Shown piece by piece: positions 13,669 through 22,411 of a stretch of DNA of 26,385 nt; position 1 is the first letter of the stretch; every line of letters begins with the position of its first letter. The position numbers and the translations under genes were made by a program. This DNA comes from SIG440 sp045586925 (lineage in GTDB: Bacteria; Bacillota; Clostridia; Monoglobales; Monoglobaceae). Under the pieces are notes generated by a model. It saw only the letters and a list, made by a program, of their open reading frames with translations, was not told the origin of the DNA and ran no database searches. Location: the NCBI GenBank assembly GCA_045586925.1, contig JAZNBG010000004.1, positions 1 through 26,385 of the forward strand, given 5' to 3'.

Positions 13669-15243
13669 ATGGACGGAATACAGATTGCTATTCTCTTGGC
13701 TGTTGTGGTTATTGTTGCCTTGATTGGAATGTTCTTGGCATTCAGATTTGGATACTCATACCGCAAAAAAGTTGCCGAACTTAAGGTTGGCAGCGCCGAA
13801 GAGGAAGCAAAAAAGATTATTGAAAATGCAAAAGTGAAAGCAGTCAAAGATGCAGAACATGCAAAAAAAGAAAGACTTTTAGAAGCAAAAGAAGAAATAC
13901 ATAAAGAACGCAACGAACTTGATAAGGAAATAAAAGAACGCAGAAACGAAATTCAGCGTCAGGAGCGTCGTATCCAGCAGAAGGAGGACGCTATTGACAA
14001 GAAAACTCAGGTTCTTGAGAAAAAAGAAGAACAGGTTCAGGAAAAGCTGAGCGAGGTTGACGAACTGAAGGAAGAAGTTGAAAAGGTTAAGAAACTTCAG
14101 ATGTCACAGCTTGAAAAGCTGGCTGAACTTTCTGTTGCTGAGGCAAAGGATTTGCTTCTTAAGCAGGTTGAGATTGATGCAAGACACGATGCGGCAGTTC
14201 TTATTAAGAGCATTGAAGACCAGGCTAAAGAAGAAGCTGATATGAAAGCTCGCAACATTATAACAGGTGCAATTCAGCGTTGTGCGGCTGACCATGTTGC
14301 TGAAACTACTGTTTCGGTTGTTCAGCTCCCCAACGATGAGATGAAGGGTAGAATTATCGGCCGTGAAGGCAGAAACATTCGCTCGATTGAAACCCTTACA
14401 GGTGTTGATTTGATTATTGATGATACTCCCGAGGCTGTTATTCTTTCAGGTTTTGACCCTGTAAGACGTGAAATTGCAAGACTTTCTCTTGAAAAACTCA
14501 TTGTCGATGGAAGAATTCATCCCGGCCGTATTGAAGAAACAGTTGAGAAATCAAGACGTGAGGTTGAGGCTATCATTAAGCAAGAGGGTGAACAGGCAAC
14601 ATTTGATACAGGTGTTCATGGACTTCATCCCGAGCTTATCAAGCTGCTTGGACGTCTTAAATACCGTACAAGCTACGGACAAAATGTGCTCAAACATTCA
14701 ATTGAGGTTGCTCATCTTGCAGGTCTTATGGCTGCAGAGCTTGGAGCAGATGTTGCTCTTGCTAAGCGTGCGGGTCTTCTCCATGATATAGGTAAGGCTA
14801 TTGACCACGAAGTTGAAGGCTCACACGTTACAATCGGTGCTGATGTCGCTAAAAAGTATAAAGAAAACGACAAAGTTGTTCATGCTATTATGGCACATCA
14901 CGGCGATGTTGAACCTAACTCATTGGCAGCGTGTCTTGTTCAGGCTGCGGATACGATTTCTGCGGCACGTACAGGTGCAAGACGTGAAAATATTGAATCA
15001 TACATCAAGAGACTTGAAGCTCTTGAAGAAATTGCAAATTCATTCAATGGAGTAGAAAAATCCTTTGCAATTCAGGCAGGTCGTGAAGTCAGAATTATGG
15101 TTAAGCCTGACCGCGTCAATGATGATGAAACAATCCTTCTTGCCAAGGATATTGTTAAAAAGATTGAAAGCACAATGGAGTATCCGGGACAGATTAAGGT
15201 TAATGTTATCCGTGAACTTCGTACAGTTGAATACGCAAAATAA
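13669..15243 (+). CDS. rny: Ribonuclease Y
   Basis: A 524-residue membrane-anchored endoribonuclease that initiates mRNA decay in Bacillota. Domains in order are an N-terminal transmembrane helix (about residues 5-26), a long Lys/Glu-rich coiled coil (about 33-195), a KH domain with GREG loop at 231-234 in KGRIIGREGRNIRS, and an HD domain with H343, then H372-D373 in GLLHDIGKAIDHE. The final IKVNVIRELRTVEYAK is typical. The ATG at 13669 is used because GAGGAGGT (13653-13660) lies 8 bases before it; the frame is open to an earlier TTG. A consensus promoter precedes it and a terminator follows. ymdB lies two genes downstream, as in the Bacillus rny-ymdB pair. Confidence 0.97.
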   Translation: MDGIQIAILLAVVVIVALIGMFLAFRFGYSYRKKVAELKVGSAEEEAKKIIENAKVKAVKDAEHAKKERLLEAKEEIHKERNELDKEIKERRNEIQRQERRIQQKEDAIDKKTQVLEKKEEQVQEKLSEVDELKEEVEKVKKLQMSQLEKLAELSVAEAKDLLLKQVEIDARHDAAVLIKSIEDQAKEEADMKARNIITGAIQRCAADHVAETTVSVVQLPNDEMKGRIIGREGRNIRSIETLTGVDLIIDDTPEAVILSGFDPVRREIARLSLEKLIVDGRIHPGRIEETVEKSRREVEAIIKQEGEQATFDTGVHGLHPELIKLLGRLKYRTSYGQNVLKHSIEVAHLAGLMAAELGADVALAKRAGLLHDIGKAIDHEVEGSHVTIGADVAKKYKENDKVVHAIMAHHGDVEPNSLAACLVQAADTISAARTGARRENIESYIKRLEALEEIANSFNGVEKSFAIQAGREVRIMVKPDRVNDDETILLAKDIVKKIESTMEYPGQIKVNVIRELRTVEYAK

Positions 15244-15287
15244 GGAGCCTTTGCTCCATGGAAAAGGCTGCCACGGCAGCCTTTTCT
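15244..15287 (+). terminator. Hairpin terminator after rny
   Basis: A small hairpin (GGAGC-cttt-GCTCC, 15244-15257, immediately after the stop) is followed by a strong one, AAAAGGCTGCC (15262-15272) with GGCAGCCTTTT (15275-15285). The T run on the descending arm is short, so termination may be partial. Confidence 0.7.
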
Positions 15288-15335
15288 GCATAATAATCAG
15301 ATTCTGGCGAATATTTATCCGAAGGGTGAGATAAG

Positions 15336-15803
15336 ATGAAAATATGTCCGTATTGCCAAAGTCAAAATCCCGACAGTGCAGTTTTGTGCACTGAATGTAT
15401 GAATTCTATAGGCGGTATCAAGCCTGAACCTGAAAATCACAGCGATGAAATTTTAAATCGCTTAATAAAAAAAGAAGAACAAAGAGAAAAATGGCAAAGT
15501 GTTATACAATACACAGCATTAATTATATATTTTGTGATATGCATTTCGGCATGTGTTGCCCTTATTATTCATAACGGACCTTTTTATCCGCTTATTTTTG
15601 TTACACTTGTTTTGGGATTGGGATATTACCTGTGTGTATTCAAACCAAAATTTTTGTTTATGCTTCAGCATATAAGCTGTATAGATAATATTGATGATGT
15701 GGAAATTTCGGATTGGTATTTTATTTCAAACAAGATTAGTGGATTTTTTATGATTGTATTTGGTATTGGATATGCGATATATATGTGTATTGAATATATA
15801 TAA
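15336..15803 (+). CDS. Zinc-ribbon membrane protein, unrecognised
   Basis: A 155-residue protein with an N-terminal zinc ribbon, C4 and C7 (CPYC) with C18 and C21 (CTEC), the NPDSA spacing being typical of this ribbon class. A charged Lys/Glu linker (about residues 30-60) follows, then three hydrophobic segments at about 62-83, 86-105 and 133-152. The ribbon would face the cytoplasm if the linker does. GAAGGGTGAG lies 8-10 bases before the ATG. It is inserted between rny and ymdB, which are direct neighbours in many Bacillota. No enzymatic motif is seen and I do not recognise a named family for the whole protein. Confidence 0.75.
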   Translation: MKICPYCQSQNPDSAVLCTECMNSIGGIKPEPENHSDEILNRLIKKEEQREKWQSVIQYTALIIYFVICISACVALIIHNGPFYPLIFVTLVLGLGYYLCVFKPKFLFMLQHISCIDNIDDVEISDWYFISNKISGFFMIVFGIGYAIYMCIEYI

Positions 15804-15830
15804 TTTTAACAGAGAGGAAATTACGTTTTT

Positions 15831-16613
15831 ATGAGAATTCTTGCGGTAGGAGATATTGTTGCGTCCGACGGACGTGAATTTATATACAATAATTTAGGCA
15901 GAATTAAAAATAAATTTAAAATAGATTACTGCATAGCGAACGGTGAAAATGCGGCAAATACAAATGGTATTACTGTAGATATTGCAAACACATTGCTGAG
16001 ATGCGGAGTTGATGTTATCACTCTTGGCAACCACACCTTTGCAAATAAAGAATACAGTCAGGTGCTTACCGATATTCCTCAGGTGATAAGACCTGTTAAT
16101 TATCCGACCGAAACAGAAGGCTGCGGATATTTTATTGATGATTTGGGATATATAAGAATTGGTGTTATTAATGCGATAGGCAGACTTAATATGGAGCCTG
16201 TTGACTGTCCTTTTCGTGCAACCGAAAAGGCTCTGCGTGAGATAGAAGGCAAGGCAGATATAGTACTGATTGATTTTCATGCTGAAACTACAAGCGAAAA
16301 GCTTGCTTTTGGAAATTATTTTGACGGCAAGGTGACAGCGGTTTTTGGCACCCATACCCATGTTCAGACGGCGGATGCTCACATTCTTCCCAACGGAACT
16401 GCCTGTATCAGCGACATTGGTATGACTGGTGTACGTGATTCAATTCTGGGTGTTAAAAAAGAGATAATTATGGATTTATATTATACCCGAAAGAAGCATA
16501 GATTTGAAAAAGCTGAGGGTGAGGTTTGGTTTAACGGGGCAGTTTTTGAAGTTGACGATAAAACCAAAAAAGTGACGAGTGTTGAGAGTCTGTATTTTAA
16601 TTCGGTTAATTAA
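15831..16613 (+). CDS. ymdB: YmdB-family metallophosphoesterase
   Basis: A 260-residue phosphodiesterase of the YmdB/TIGR00282 family. In Bacillus subtilis the homologue hydrolyses 2',3'-cyclic nucleotides and affects biofilm and motility decisions, and its gene adjoins rny. The dinuclear metal site is complete and at the usual positions: D8 (VGDIV), E39 and N40 (GEN), N67 and H68 (GNH), H150 (DFHAE), H175 and H177 (GTHTHVQT). The ATG at 15831 is fixed by the MRILAVGDIV start; GAGAGGAAA lies about 12 bases upstream, longer than usual. pgeF follows after 12 bp. Confidence 0.95.
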   Translation: MRILAVGDIVASDGREFIYNNLGRIKNKFKIDYCIANGENAANTNGITVDIANTLLRCGVDVITLGNHTFANKEYSQVLTDIPQVIRPVNYPTETEGCGYFIDDLGYIRIGVINAIGRLNMEPVDCPFRATEKALREIEGKADIVLIDFHAETTSEKLAFGNYFDGKVTAVFGTHTHVQTADAHILPNGTACISDIGMTGVRDSILGVKKEIIMDLYYTRKKHRFEKAEGEVWFNGAVFEVDDKTKKVTSVESLYFNSVN

Positions 16614-16625
16614 AGGAGTATATAA

Positions 16626-17411
16626 GTGACTAAATTTTGCATAGATGACAGAGTTTACTTAAAAAGCGACTTGCTGGATGGTTGCAATGTCAATCATTGC
16701 TTCACAACAAAATGCGGAGGATTCAGTCGAGGTATTGTTAAAGGTCTTAATTTAGGATTTCGTGTAGGCGATGATGTGAATGATGTGATTAAAAATTACA
16801 AACTGGTTGCCGATGATATGAAATTCCCTTTTGAAAGGATTACTGCCGGAAGACAGACTCATTCTGCGAATATCAGAGTTATAACAGAGAAGGATGCCGG
16901 CAAGGGTGTCAGCAAAGACAGTGAATTTATGGATGTTGATGGATTAGTGACAAATGTCAGACAGTTACCGCTTGTGGTTTACTATGCTGACTGTGTACCT
17001 GTTCTTATGGCAGATAAAGCAACCGGGGTTGTTGCTGCAGTTCATTCGGGTTGGAGAGGAACTGTAAGCGAAATTGCCGGTAATGCAATAAAAATTATGA
17101 AAGAACAATTCAATGCAAAGCCGGAAAATATTATAGCTGCAATAGGCCCATCAATAGGTCAATGTTGCTTCGAAACAGGCAAGGAGGTAGCGTGTGAATT
17201 TGATGCCGATTTGGTTGTTGATTGTGAGAATGGGAAGTTTATGGTTGATTTGTGGAAAGCCAACGAAAAAATTCTATTAAAATACGGATTAAAGCGGGAA
17301 AATATTGATATTTTAGAAATGTGTACAATCTGCAACAGTGATATGTTGTATTCTTACCGTGTAAATAAGGAAGCAACCGGCAGGATGGGTGCATTCATTT
17401 CGTTAGCCTGA
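16626..17411 (+). CDS. pgeF: Peptidoglycan editing factor PgeF (multicopper-oxidase-like laccase domain)
   Basis: A 261-residue protein of the YfiH/YlmD (DUF152) family. In Escherichia coli the homologue prevents misincorporation of serine for alanine in peptidoglycan precursors; related proteins also show purine nucleoside phosphorylase activity. The metal-site residues are H79 (RQTHSAN), C123 (ADCVPVL) and H140 (VHSGWRGT). GPSIGQCCFE and the final RMGAFISL also fit. The start is GTG at 16626 with AAAGGAG 8 bases upstream. It probably forms a unit with ymdB, 12 bp upstream. Confidence 0.92.
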   Translation: MTKFCIDDRVYLKSDLLDGCNVNHCFTTKCGGFSRGIVKGLNLGFRVGDDVNDVIKNYKLVADDMKFPFERITAGRQTHSANIRVITEKDAGKGVSKDSEFMDVDGLVTNVRQLPLVVYYADCVPVLMADKATGVVAAVHSGWRGTVSEIAGNAIKIMKEQFNAKPENIIAAIGPSIGQCCFETGKEVACEFDADLVVDCENGKFMVDLWKANEKILLKYGLKRENIDILEMCTICNSDMLYSYRVNKEATGRMGAFISLA

Positions 17412-17445
17412 CAGTAGTTATACTAAAATAAAGGTGGAAAAAATT

Positions 17446-19002
17446 TTGAAAAGAATACTTGCATTATTTATGGCGGCTTTGTTGATAGTTACAATGTGTG
17501 GCTGCGGCAAAAAATCTAAAAATAAAATAGAACCAAGTAAAAGACCAAGAGATATAGCAGAATTATCCATTTATTCATACAAACCTGACACTCTTTGTCC
17601 TATACTCAGCAAAAACGAGGCAAACATACAGATGCTTGGGATAATATATGAGGGCTTGATAACTTTGTCAGACAGCCTGTATCCCGAACCTTGTCTTGCA
17701 GACAGTTGGGCGGTGTCTGATGATGGCAAGCTATGGACAATTACTCTTCGCAATGATGTGTTGTGGCACGATGGAAGCCATTTTGGTGCTGAAGATGTAA
17801 TTTATACAGTAAATCAAATAAAAAAACATCAGGACAGTGTATATTTTTACAATGTTTCAAATATAAAAAACATAAAGTCTTTAGGACAAAACCATATGGA
17901 AATTGAGGTTAATGAACCATGGGCAAATTTTGTAAATCTTTTGTACTTTCCCATTATCAAAAAGGGTACAGAAGATGTAGACCCTGCGGTATTTACCCCT
18001 GTTGGCACAGGACCTTACGCGTTTGAAGACAGAAACGAAGGCAATGTCTTTTATTTAGTAGAAAACGAGCAATGGTGGGGAGAAGGTCCCCAAACTGATT
18101 ATATAATTGTAAGGATGCTCCCTGATAATAATACGGCACTTTTTGCATTCAGCTCAGGAAGTATAGATATGACGGTGGCTGATGATATGAACTGGGGCAG
18201 ATTTGCAGACCCCGTTTCTTCGTCATATACTGCAATGTCAACGCCTATATTCCATTTTGTAGGATTTAACCACAGAAATGAGGCTTTGGCGTTGCCTGAA
18301 GTTCGCCTTGCAATATCTAACGCTGTTGACAGAACAAAAATTATCGAAGAAACAATGATGGGTTATGCAACAGCTTCAACTATGCCTATTCATCCCAAAT
18401 GGTTTGTTTGCGGAGATAAAGAGATAGAAACAAAGCAAAATAAAAAAGCGGCTGTAAAAGCTCTTGCCGACAACAAATGGGAGCTTACAGGTGGAATTTA
18501 CAAAAAGACAGTTGAAGAGCATGACCTGTCCACAGATTTCAAAATTTTATATAATGAAGAAAATTCCAATCGTGAGATTATTGCCAAACTTATCGAAAAA
18601 CAGCTTGAGGAGCAAGGCTTTGCAATTACTCTTGAAAAGGTAAGTTTTGAAGATTATCAAGCACGACTCAACGATGGTGAATATGATATGTTTATTGGTA
18701 GCTATATTGTTTCTCCTGAAATAGGATTTTCACCGATAATGTCAGAGGATAATATATTTGGATTTTCCAGCGAAAAAATGCTTGATGCACAAAACGGTCT
18801 TAAAACCAAGTACAGCATTTCGGGAATTGAGGAAGGCTATGGTGCGGTAATGGATTGCTTTGAAGAACTTAATCCCATTTGCGGCTTGTTTTTTGAAGAT
18901 AAGATAATGATTCACAGTAATCTGATAAAGGGAGATGTCACACCGTCGTATTTTGATGTTTACCGGGGAATAGAAAGCTTACGTAAGGAAGAGGCAAGAT
19001 AA
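17446..19002 (+). CDS. Extracellular solute-binding lipoprotein, family 5 (peptide/nickel type)
   Basis: A 518-residue lipoprotein of the SBP_bac_5 family, which delivers oligopeptides, nickel or similar ligands to ABC importers. The signal peptide is MKRILALFMAALLIVT followed by MCGCG, with the lipidated Cys at 18 or 20. LADSWAVSDDGKLWTITLRN (the family signature) and DGSHFGAEDVIYTV follow at about residues 85-125. The start is TTG at 17446 with AAAGGTGG ending 9 bases upstream; the GTG at 17434 lies inside that ribosome binding site. No permease or ATPase genes adjoin it, so it is an orphan binding protein. dinB starts 1 bp after its stop, and co-transcription with a repair polymerase looks accidental. 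Confidence 0.88.
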   Translation: MKRILALFMAALLIVTMCGCGKKSKNKIEPSKRPRDIAELSIYSYKPDTLCPILSKNEANIQMLGIIYEGLITLSDSLYPEPCLADSWAVSDDGKLWTITLRNDVLWHDGSHFGAEDVIYTVNQIKKHQDSVYFYNVSNIKNIKSLGQNHMEIEVNEPWANFVNLLYFPIIKKGTEDVDPAVFTPVGTGPYAFEDRNEGNVFYLVENEQWWGEGPQTDYIIVRMLPDNNTALFAFSSGSIDMTVADDMNWGRFADPVSSSYTAMSTPIFHFVGFNHRNEALALPEVRLAISNAVDRTKIIEETMMGYATASTMPIHPKWFVCGDKEIETKQNKKAAVKALADNKWELTGGIYKKTVEEHDLSTDFKILYNEENSNREIIAKLIEKQLEEQGFAITLEKVSFEDYQARLNDGEYDMFIGSYIVSPEIGFSPIMSEDNIFGFSSEKMLDAQNGLKTKYSISGIEEGYGAVMDCFEELNPICGLFFEDKIMIHSNLIKGDVTPSYFDVYRGIESLRKEEAR

Positions 19003-19003
19003 A

Positions 19004-20224
19004 GTGGATAGAACAATAATTCATTTGGATATGGATGCCTTTTTTGCGGCAATAGAGGTGCGTGACAATCCGGAGCTTAAGGGTAAGCCTTTGATAATCG
19101 GGGCATTACCATCGGAGCGTGGAGTTGTTTCAACCTGCAGTTATGAAGCCCGAAAGTTTGGTGTGCATTCCGCAATGAATATCAAAGAAGCTTATCGCAG
19201 GTGTCCTCACGGAATTTTTATGCACGGCGATATGAGGAAATATGCCCGTGCATCCGAGGAAATTCACAATATAATGCTTAAATATACCGATTGTATTGAA
19301 TTTGTTGCACTTGACGAGGGGTATATGGATGTAACCGCCTCGTTAAGACTTTTTGGCAGTGCTGAAGAAATAGGCAGACAACTAAAGCAAGAAGTGTTTG
19401 AAAAGGTGGGAGTTACTTGTTCGGTGGGGGTTTCCTACTGTATGATGGGCGCAAAGCTTGCCAGCGAGGAAAAAAAGCCCGACGGATTTTTTGTTATACC
19501 CGATAGGGAGTCACTGATAAAGCTGATACATAAGAGACCGGTTGGGATAATTTCAGGTATAGGCTTAAAAACTGCAGAAAGACTAAAAACTATGGGGATT
19601 GTAACGGTAGAAGATTTATTAAACACTCCTCCTGAAATTCTGGACAGCCTTGGAGCATCGGGGCGTGAAATGATGAAAATGGCATCAGGCAACGATGATC
19701 GTCGGGTTGTGTGTGATTCTGCTGTTAAATCAATTGGTAGGGAGAATACCTTTCAGACAAATATTGACGATATAATGGTGCTTGAAGATGCTCTGCTGCT
19801 TTTAGCCGGGGATGTGAGTTTTCGGGCAAAGCGCAGCAGCCTTTGGGGAAAGACTGTGACATTAAAGGTGAAATTTAGTAATATGAAAAGTATTACAAGG
19901 TCAAAAACAGGTGATGCAATCAATTCAGCAAGGGACATTTTCGGCATAGCCAGAGAACTGTTGAGACACGAAAAAATAAACGAAAGTGTCAGACTTGTGG
20001 GTGTTACATTAAGTCACCTCCAGGATTCACCCGATGAGGAATTCCGACAGATGACGTTGTTTGACCAGCTTGAACCGCAAAGGGAAGATAAAAAGCTGAA
20101 AAACCGCTCTCTGGAGAACACAATATTTGATTTACACACAAAATATGGACGGAATATTCTGAAAACCGGCAAAGAGCTTGAGGTTCATCAGAAAATAAAT
20201 AAAGCACTTGAAGAAAAAGAATAA
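19004..20224 (+). CDS. dinB: DNA polymerase IV (Y family)
   Basis: A 406-residue translesion DNA polymerase. Catalytic acids are D9 (HLDMDAFF, with D11 nearby) and D104-E105 in ALDEGYMDVT; the last motif is usually S-x-D-E-A-Y-x-D, so Gly replaces Ala here. Fingers residues are in YEARKFGV, and the helix-hairpin-helix motif lies in ISGIGLKTAERLKTMGI. A beta-clamp-binding motif, QMTLF, is seen at 349-353, followed by an unusually long 53-residue tail. The start is GTG, 1 bp after the lipoprotein gene, with GGAAGAGG upstream. No SOS box is visible near the start, and expression probably depends on the upstream gene. Confidence 0.94.
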   Translation: MDRTIIHLDMDAFFAAIEVRDNPELKGKPLIIGALPSERGVVSTCSYEARKFGVHSAMNIKEAYRRCPHGIFMHGDMRKYARASEEIHNIMLKYTDCIEFVALDEGYMDVTASLRLFGSAEEIGRQLKQEVFEKVGVTCSVGVSYCMMGAKLASEEKKPDGFFVIPDRESLIKLIHKRPVGIISGIGLKTAERLKTMGIVTVEDLLNTPPEILDSLGASGREMMKMASGNDDRRVVCDSAVKSIGRENTFQTNIDDIMVLEDALLLLAGDVSFRAKRSSLWGKTVTLKVKFSNMKSITRSKTGDAINSARDIFGIARELLRHEKINESVRLVGVTLSHLQDSPDEEFRQMTLFDQLEPQREDKKLKNRSLENTIFDLHTKYGRNILKTGKELEVHQKINKALEEKE

Positions 20225-20251
20225 ATGTCATATGGCAGAACGGAGAAAACT

Positions 20252-20605
20252 ATGAAATTATCGGAAATCAAAGAGATTTTAAACGCAAAGGTGATGACAG
20301 GCGAGGATATGCTTGATATAGAGATTGAGTCTGCTTTTGGCAGCGATCTTATGAGCGATGTTCTTGCATTTGTAAATGACAAGGTTTTGCTTCTTACGGG
20401 ATTAGTTAACCCGCAGGTTGTAAGAACAGCCGAAATGATGGACATTTCTGCAATAGTATTTGTCAGAGGCAAAAGTCCCGATGAAAATGTGATTGCTTTG
20501 GCAAGATCAAAAGACATTGCCATACTTACAACCGAGCATACTCTTTATGTTGCCAGCGGAAAATTGTATTGCAATGGCTTGACAGGTGATGAAAAGGGGG
20601 TATAA
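20252..20605 (+). CDS. DRTGG-domain protein (first copy)
   Basis: A 117-residue stand-alone DRTGG-domain protein, a fold named for a motif in CBS/phosphotransacetylase-associated regulatory domains. The sequence has the helix KLSEIKEILNAKV, the AFGSDLMSDVLAF motif in place of DRTGG, LLTGLVNPQVVRTAEMMDI and VFVRGKSPDENVI. The ATG at 20252 is chosen because GGAG lies 6 bases before it; an ATG at 20225 directly after the dinB stop has none. The gene starts a five-gene run with an RsbW-like ATPase, a sensory-type hydrogenase, a second DRTGG protein and a PHP protein. Its ligand is unknown; a regulatory role is inferred from context. Confidence 0.83.
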   Translation: MKLSEIKEILNAKVMTGEDMLDIEIESAFGSDLMSDVLAFVNDKVLLLTGLVNPQVVRTAEMMDISAIVFVRGKSPDENVIALARSKDIAILTTEHTLYVASGKLYCNGLTGDEKGV

Positions 20606-20608
20606 GCT

Positions 20609-21037
20609 GTGGCTGAGGTTATGAAATTACATTTCACTGTCAACGGCGACGACTTTACCCGTGCAGGTGAAGTCTCAAGCAAGGTTAAAAAGACTCTTAA
20701 TCAGCTTGGCTTTAATCCTGAGGTTGTGCGTAAGGTTGCCATTGCAATGTATGAAGGCGAGATTAATATGGTAATCCATGCCAATGGCGGTGATATTGAT
20801 GTTGAAATCTCATCAGATGAAATTGTGATTGTGATGAAAGATATTGGCCCTGGAATTCCTGACCTTAATATGGCAATGCAGGAAGGCTTTTCAACCGCTG
20901 ACCATTCTGTAAGAGAGCTTGGTTTTGGTGCCGGAATGGGGCTTCCTAATATGAAAAAGTATTCGGATTCTATGAAGATTGACACAGAGATTGGGAAAGG
21001 AACAACTGTTACCTTAATCATATCTGCAAAAAACTGA
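20609..21037 (+). CDS. RsbW-like ATP-binding (GHKL) protein
   Basis: A 142-residue GHKL ATPase resembling anti-sigma-factor kinases such as RsbW and SpoIIAB. The N box is in AMYEGEINMVIHA (E49, E51, N53, H57). The G1 box is DIGPGIP (78-84) and the G2 box is GFGAGMGLPN (105-114). There is no sensor, dimerisation-His or receiver domain. The start is GTG at 20609, with AAAAGGGGG about 8 bases upstream and 3 bp after the previous stop. No sigma factor or anti-anti-sigma (STAS) gene is in the window, so its partner is unknown. Its place next to the sensory-type hydrogenase suggests a signalling output. Confidence 0.83.
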   Translation: MAEVMKLHFTVNGDDFTRAGEVSSKVKKTLNQLGFNPEVVRKVAIAMYEGEINMVIHANGGDIDVEISSDEIVIVMKDIGPGIPDLNMAMQEGFSTADHSVRELGFGAGMGLPNMKKYSDSMKIDTEIGKGTTVTLIISAKN

Positions 21038-21045
21038 TTATAACG

Positions 21046-21070
21046 CATATTATCTGATTGTGATAATGTG
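21046..21070. repeat. Inverted repeat before the sensory-hydrogenase gene
   Basis: CATATTATC (21046-21054) and GATAATGTG (21062-21070) form a 9-bp stem with one G-U pair around a 7-base loop. It lies in the only sizeable gap of the sensing block, 36 bp before the hydrogenase start. No T run follows, so it is not a typical terminator; an operator or mRNA stem is possible. Confidence 0.4.
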
Positions 21071-21106
21071 TACTTGATTGAATAGACGGAAAGGATGTGC
21101 AGATTT

Positions 21107-22411
21107 ATGGAAACATATTGGCATTCTGTGACTTTAGATATAGATTTGTGTAAGGGATGTACACACTGCCTTAAGCGTTGCCCTACTCAAGCAATAAGAG
21201 TTCAAAAGGGAAAGGCTAAAATCCTTAAGGAACGCTGTATAGATTGCGGCGAATGTATAAGAGTGTGCCCCTATCATGCAAAGAAGGCTGTTGCTGACGG
21301 TCTTGATATGCTTCAGCAATTCAAGCATAATGTTGCTTTGGTTGCACCTGCATTTTATGGTCAGTTCTCCAAGACCGAAAATGTTGATATGATGCTTAGT
21401 GCCCTGCTGGATTTAGGCTTTGACGATGTTTTTGAAGTGGCAAGAGGTGCTCAGGTTATAACCGAAAAAACTAAAGAATTACTTGCATCAGGCGAGCTTG
21501 TGAAACCTGCTATTTCATCCGCTTGTCCTGCGGTGCTCAGGCTTATTGCGATTAAGTTTCCCAACCTTATTTCAAACATTGTTCCACTCAAATCTCCTAT
21601 GGAGGTATCAGCTGTTCAGGCACGTGGTGAGGCGGTGAAAAAAACAGGACTTCAGCCTGAAGAAATAGGTATATTTTTTATCAGCCCTTGTGCTGCAAAG
21701 GCAACATTTGTGAAGGGAAACTATACGGTTAAAAAGTCTGAGGTTGACGGTGTTATTCCTATAAAGGATATATGTATAAAAATGTCACGGGTTGTAAATA
21801 AAATTGCCGAGAAAGACGTGCGTGATCTGAGAAATGCAGGACGTTCAGGTGTGATATGGGCGACAAGCGGTGGAGAGGCCGAAACCTCGGGGGCAGAAAA
21901 ATATATTGCTGTTGACGGAATACATAATGTAATCAATGTGTTTGAGGAAATTGAAGACGGAAAGCTTAATGATATCGACTATGTCGAGGCTCTAGCTTGC
22001 CCCGGCGGATGTGTTGGCGGACCTCTTACGGCTGAAAATAGTTTTTCTGCAAGGTCAAAAATACAGCGGATATGCCGCGGGATAGATGACGGAATGATTC
22101 CGTTTGATGATATGAATATGTTCTGGGACGAAACTATAGTATATAGACCCATAATGAATCTTGACCCTGATATCAATGTTGCTATGCAGATGATGTCAAA
22201 GATTGAGGAAATTTATGACGGATTTCCCAAGATTGACTGTGGCTCGTGCGGGTCTCCCAGTTGTCGTGCTTTGGCTGAAGATATTGTAAGAGGTTACGCA
22301 AAGGAAACAGATTGTATATTTAAACTCAGAGAAAAGGTGAGCTTCCTTGCACACGATATGCTTGAACTTGAGAGCTTTAGTCAAAGTGATAAAATGGAGG
22401 AAAACAAATGA
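21107..22411 (+). CDS. Putative sensory [FeFe]-hydrogenase (HydS-like)
   Basis: A 434-residue protein with two N-terminal 4Fe-4S ferredoxin motifs (C15, C18, C21, C25; C44, C47, C50, C54), then an H-cluster domain, then a C-terminal 4Fe-4S module (C378, C381, C386, C403). All four cysteines that hold the H-cluster are present: C140 in SSACP, C195 in SPCAAK, and C298 and C302 in ACPGGCVGG. The cysteine that relays protons in catalytic enzymes (TSCCP) is Ala139, as reported for sensory-type HydS proteins. No small-subunit-like C-terminus and no PAS domain is present. The ATG at 21107 is preferred, since AAAGGA lies about 11 bases upstream and overlaps the earlier ATG at 21095. The stop overlaps the next start by 4 bases. 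A redox or H2 sensor is the likeliest role. Confidence 0.87.
   Translation: METYWHSVTLDIDLCKGCTHCLKRCPTQAIRVQKGKAKILKERCIDCGECIRVCPYHAKKAVADGLDMLQQFKHNVALVAPAFYGQFSKTENVDMMLSALLDLGFDDVFEVARGAQVITEKTKELLASGELVKPAISSACPAVLRLIAIKFPNLISNIVPLKSPMEVSAVQARGEAVKKTGLQPEEIGIFFISPCAAKATFVKGNYTVKKSEVDGVIPIKDICIKMSRVVNKIAEKDVRDLRNAGRSGVIWATSGGEAETSGAEKYIAVDGIHNVINVFEEIEDGKLNDIDYVEALACPGGCVGGPLTAENSFSARSKIQRICRGIDDGMIPFDDMNMFWDETIVYRPIMNLDPDINVAMQMMSKIEEIYDGFPKIDCGSCGSPSCRALAEDIVRGYAKETDCIFKLREKVSFLAHDMLELESFSQSDKMEENK

Noticed and set aside
14468..15055. Alternative-frame open reading frames within rny
   Set aside because: They lie wholly inside the conserved KH and HD domain coding region and have no family features.
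21107..22411. Catalytic [FeFe]-hydrogenase subunit of the Hnd complex
   Set aside because: The proton-relay Cys is absent, the L3 motif is shorter than in catalytic enzymes, and the gene lies in a separate block upstream of hndA. The catalytic subunit is expected after hndC.
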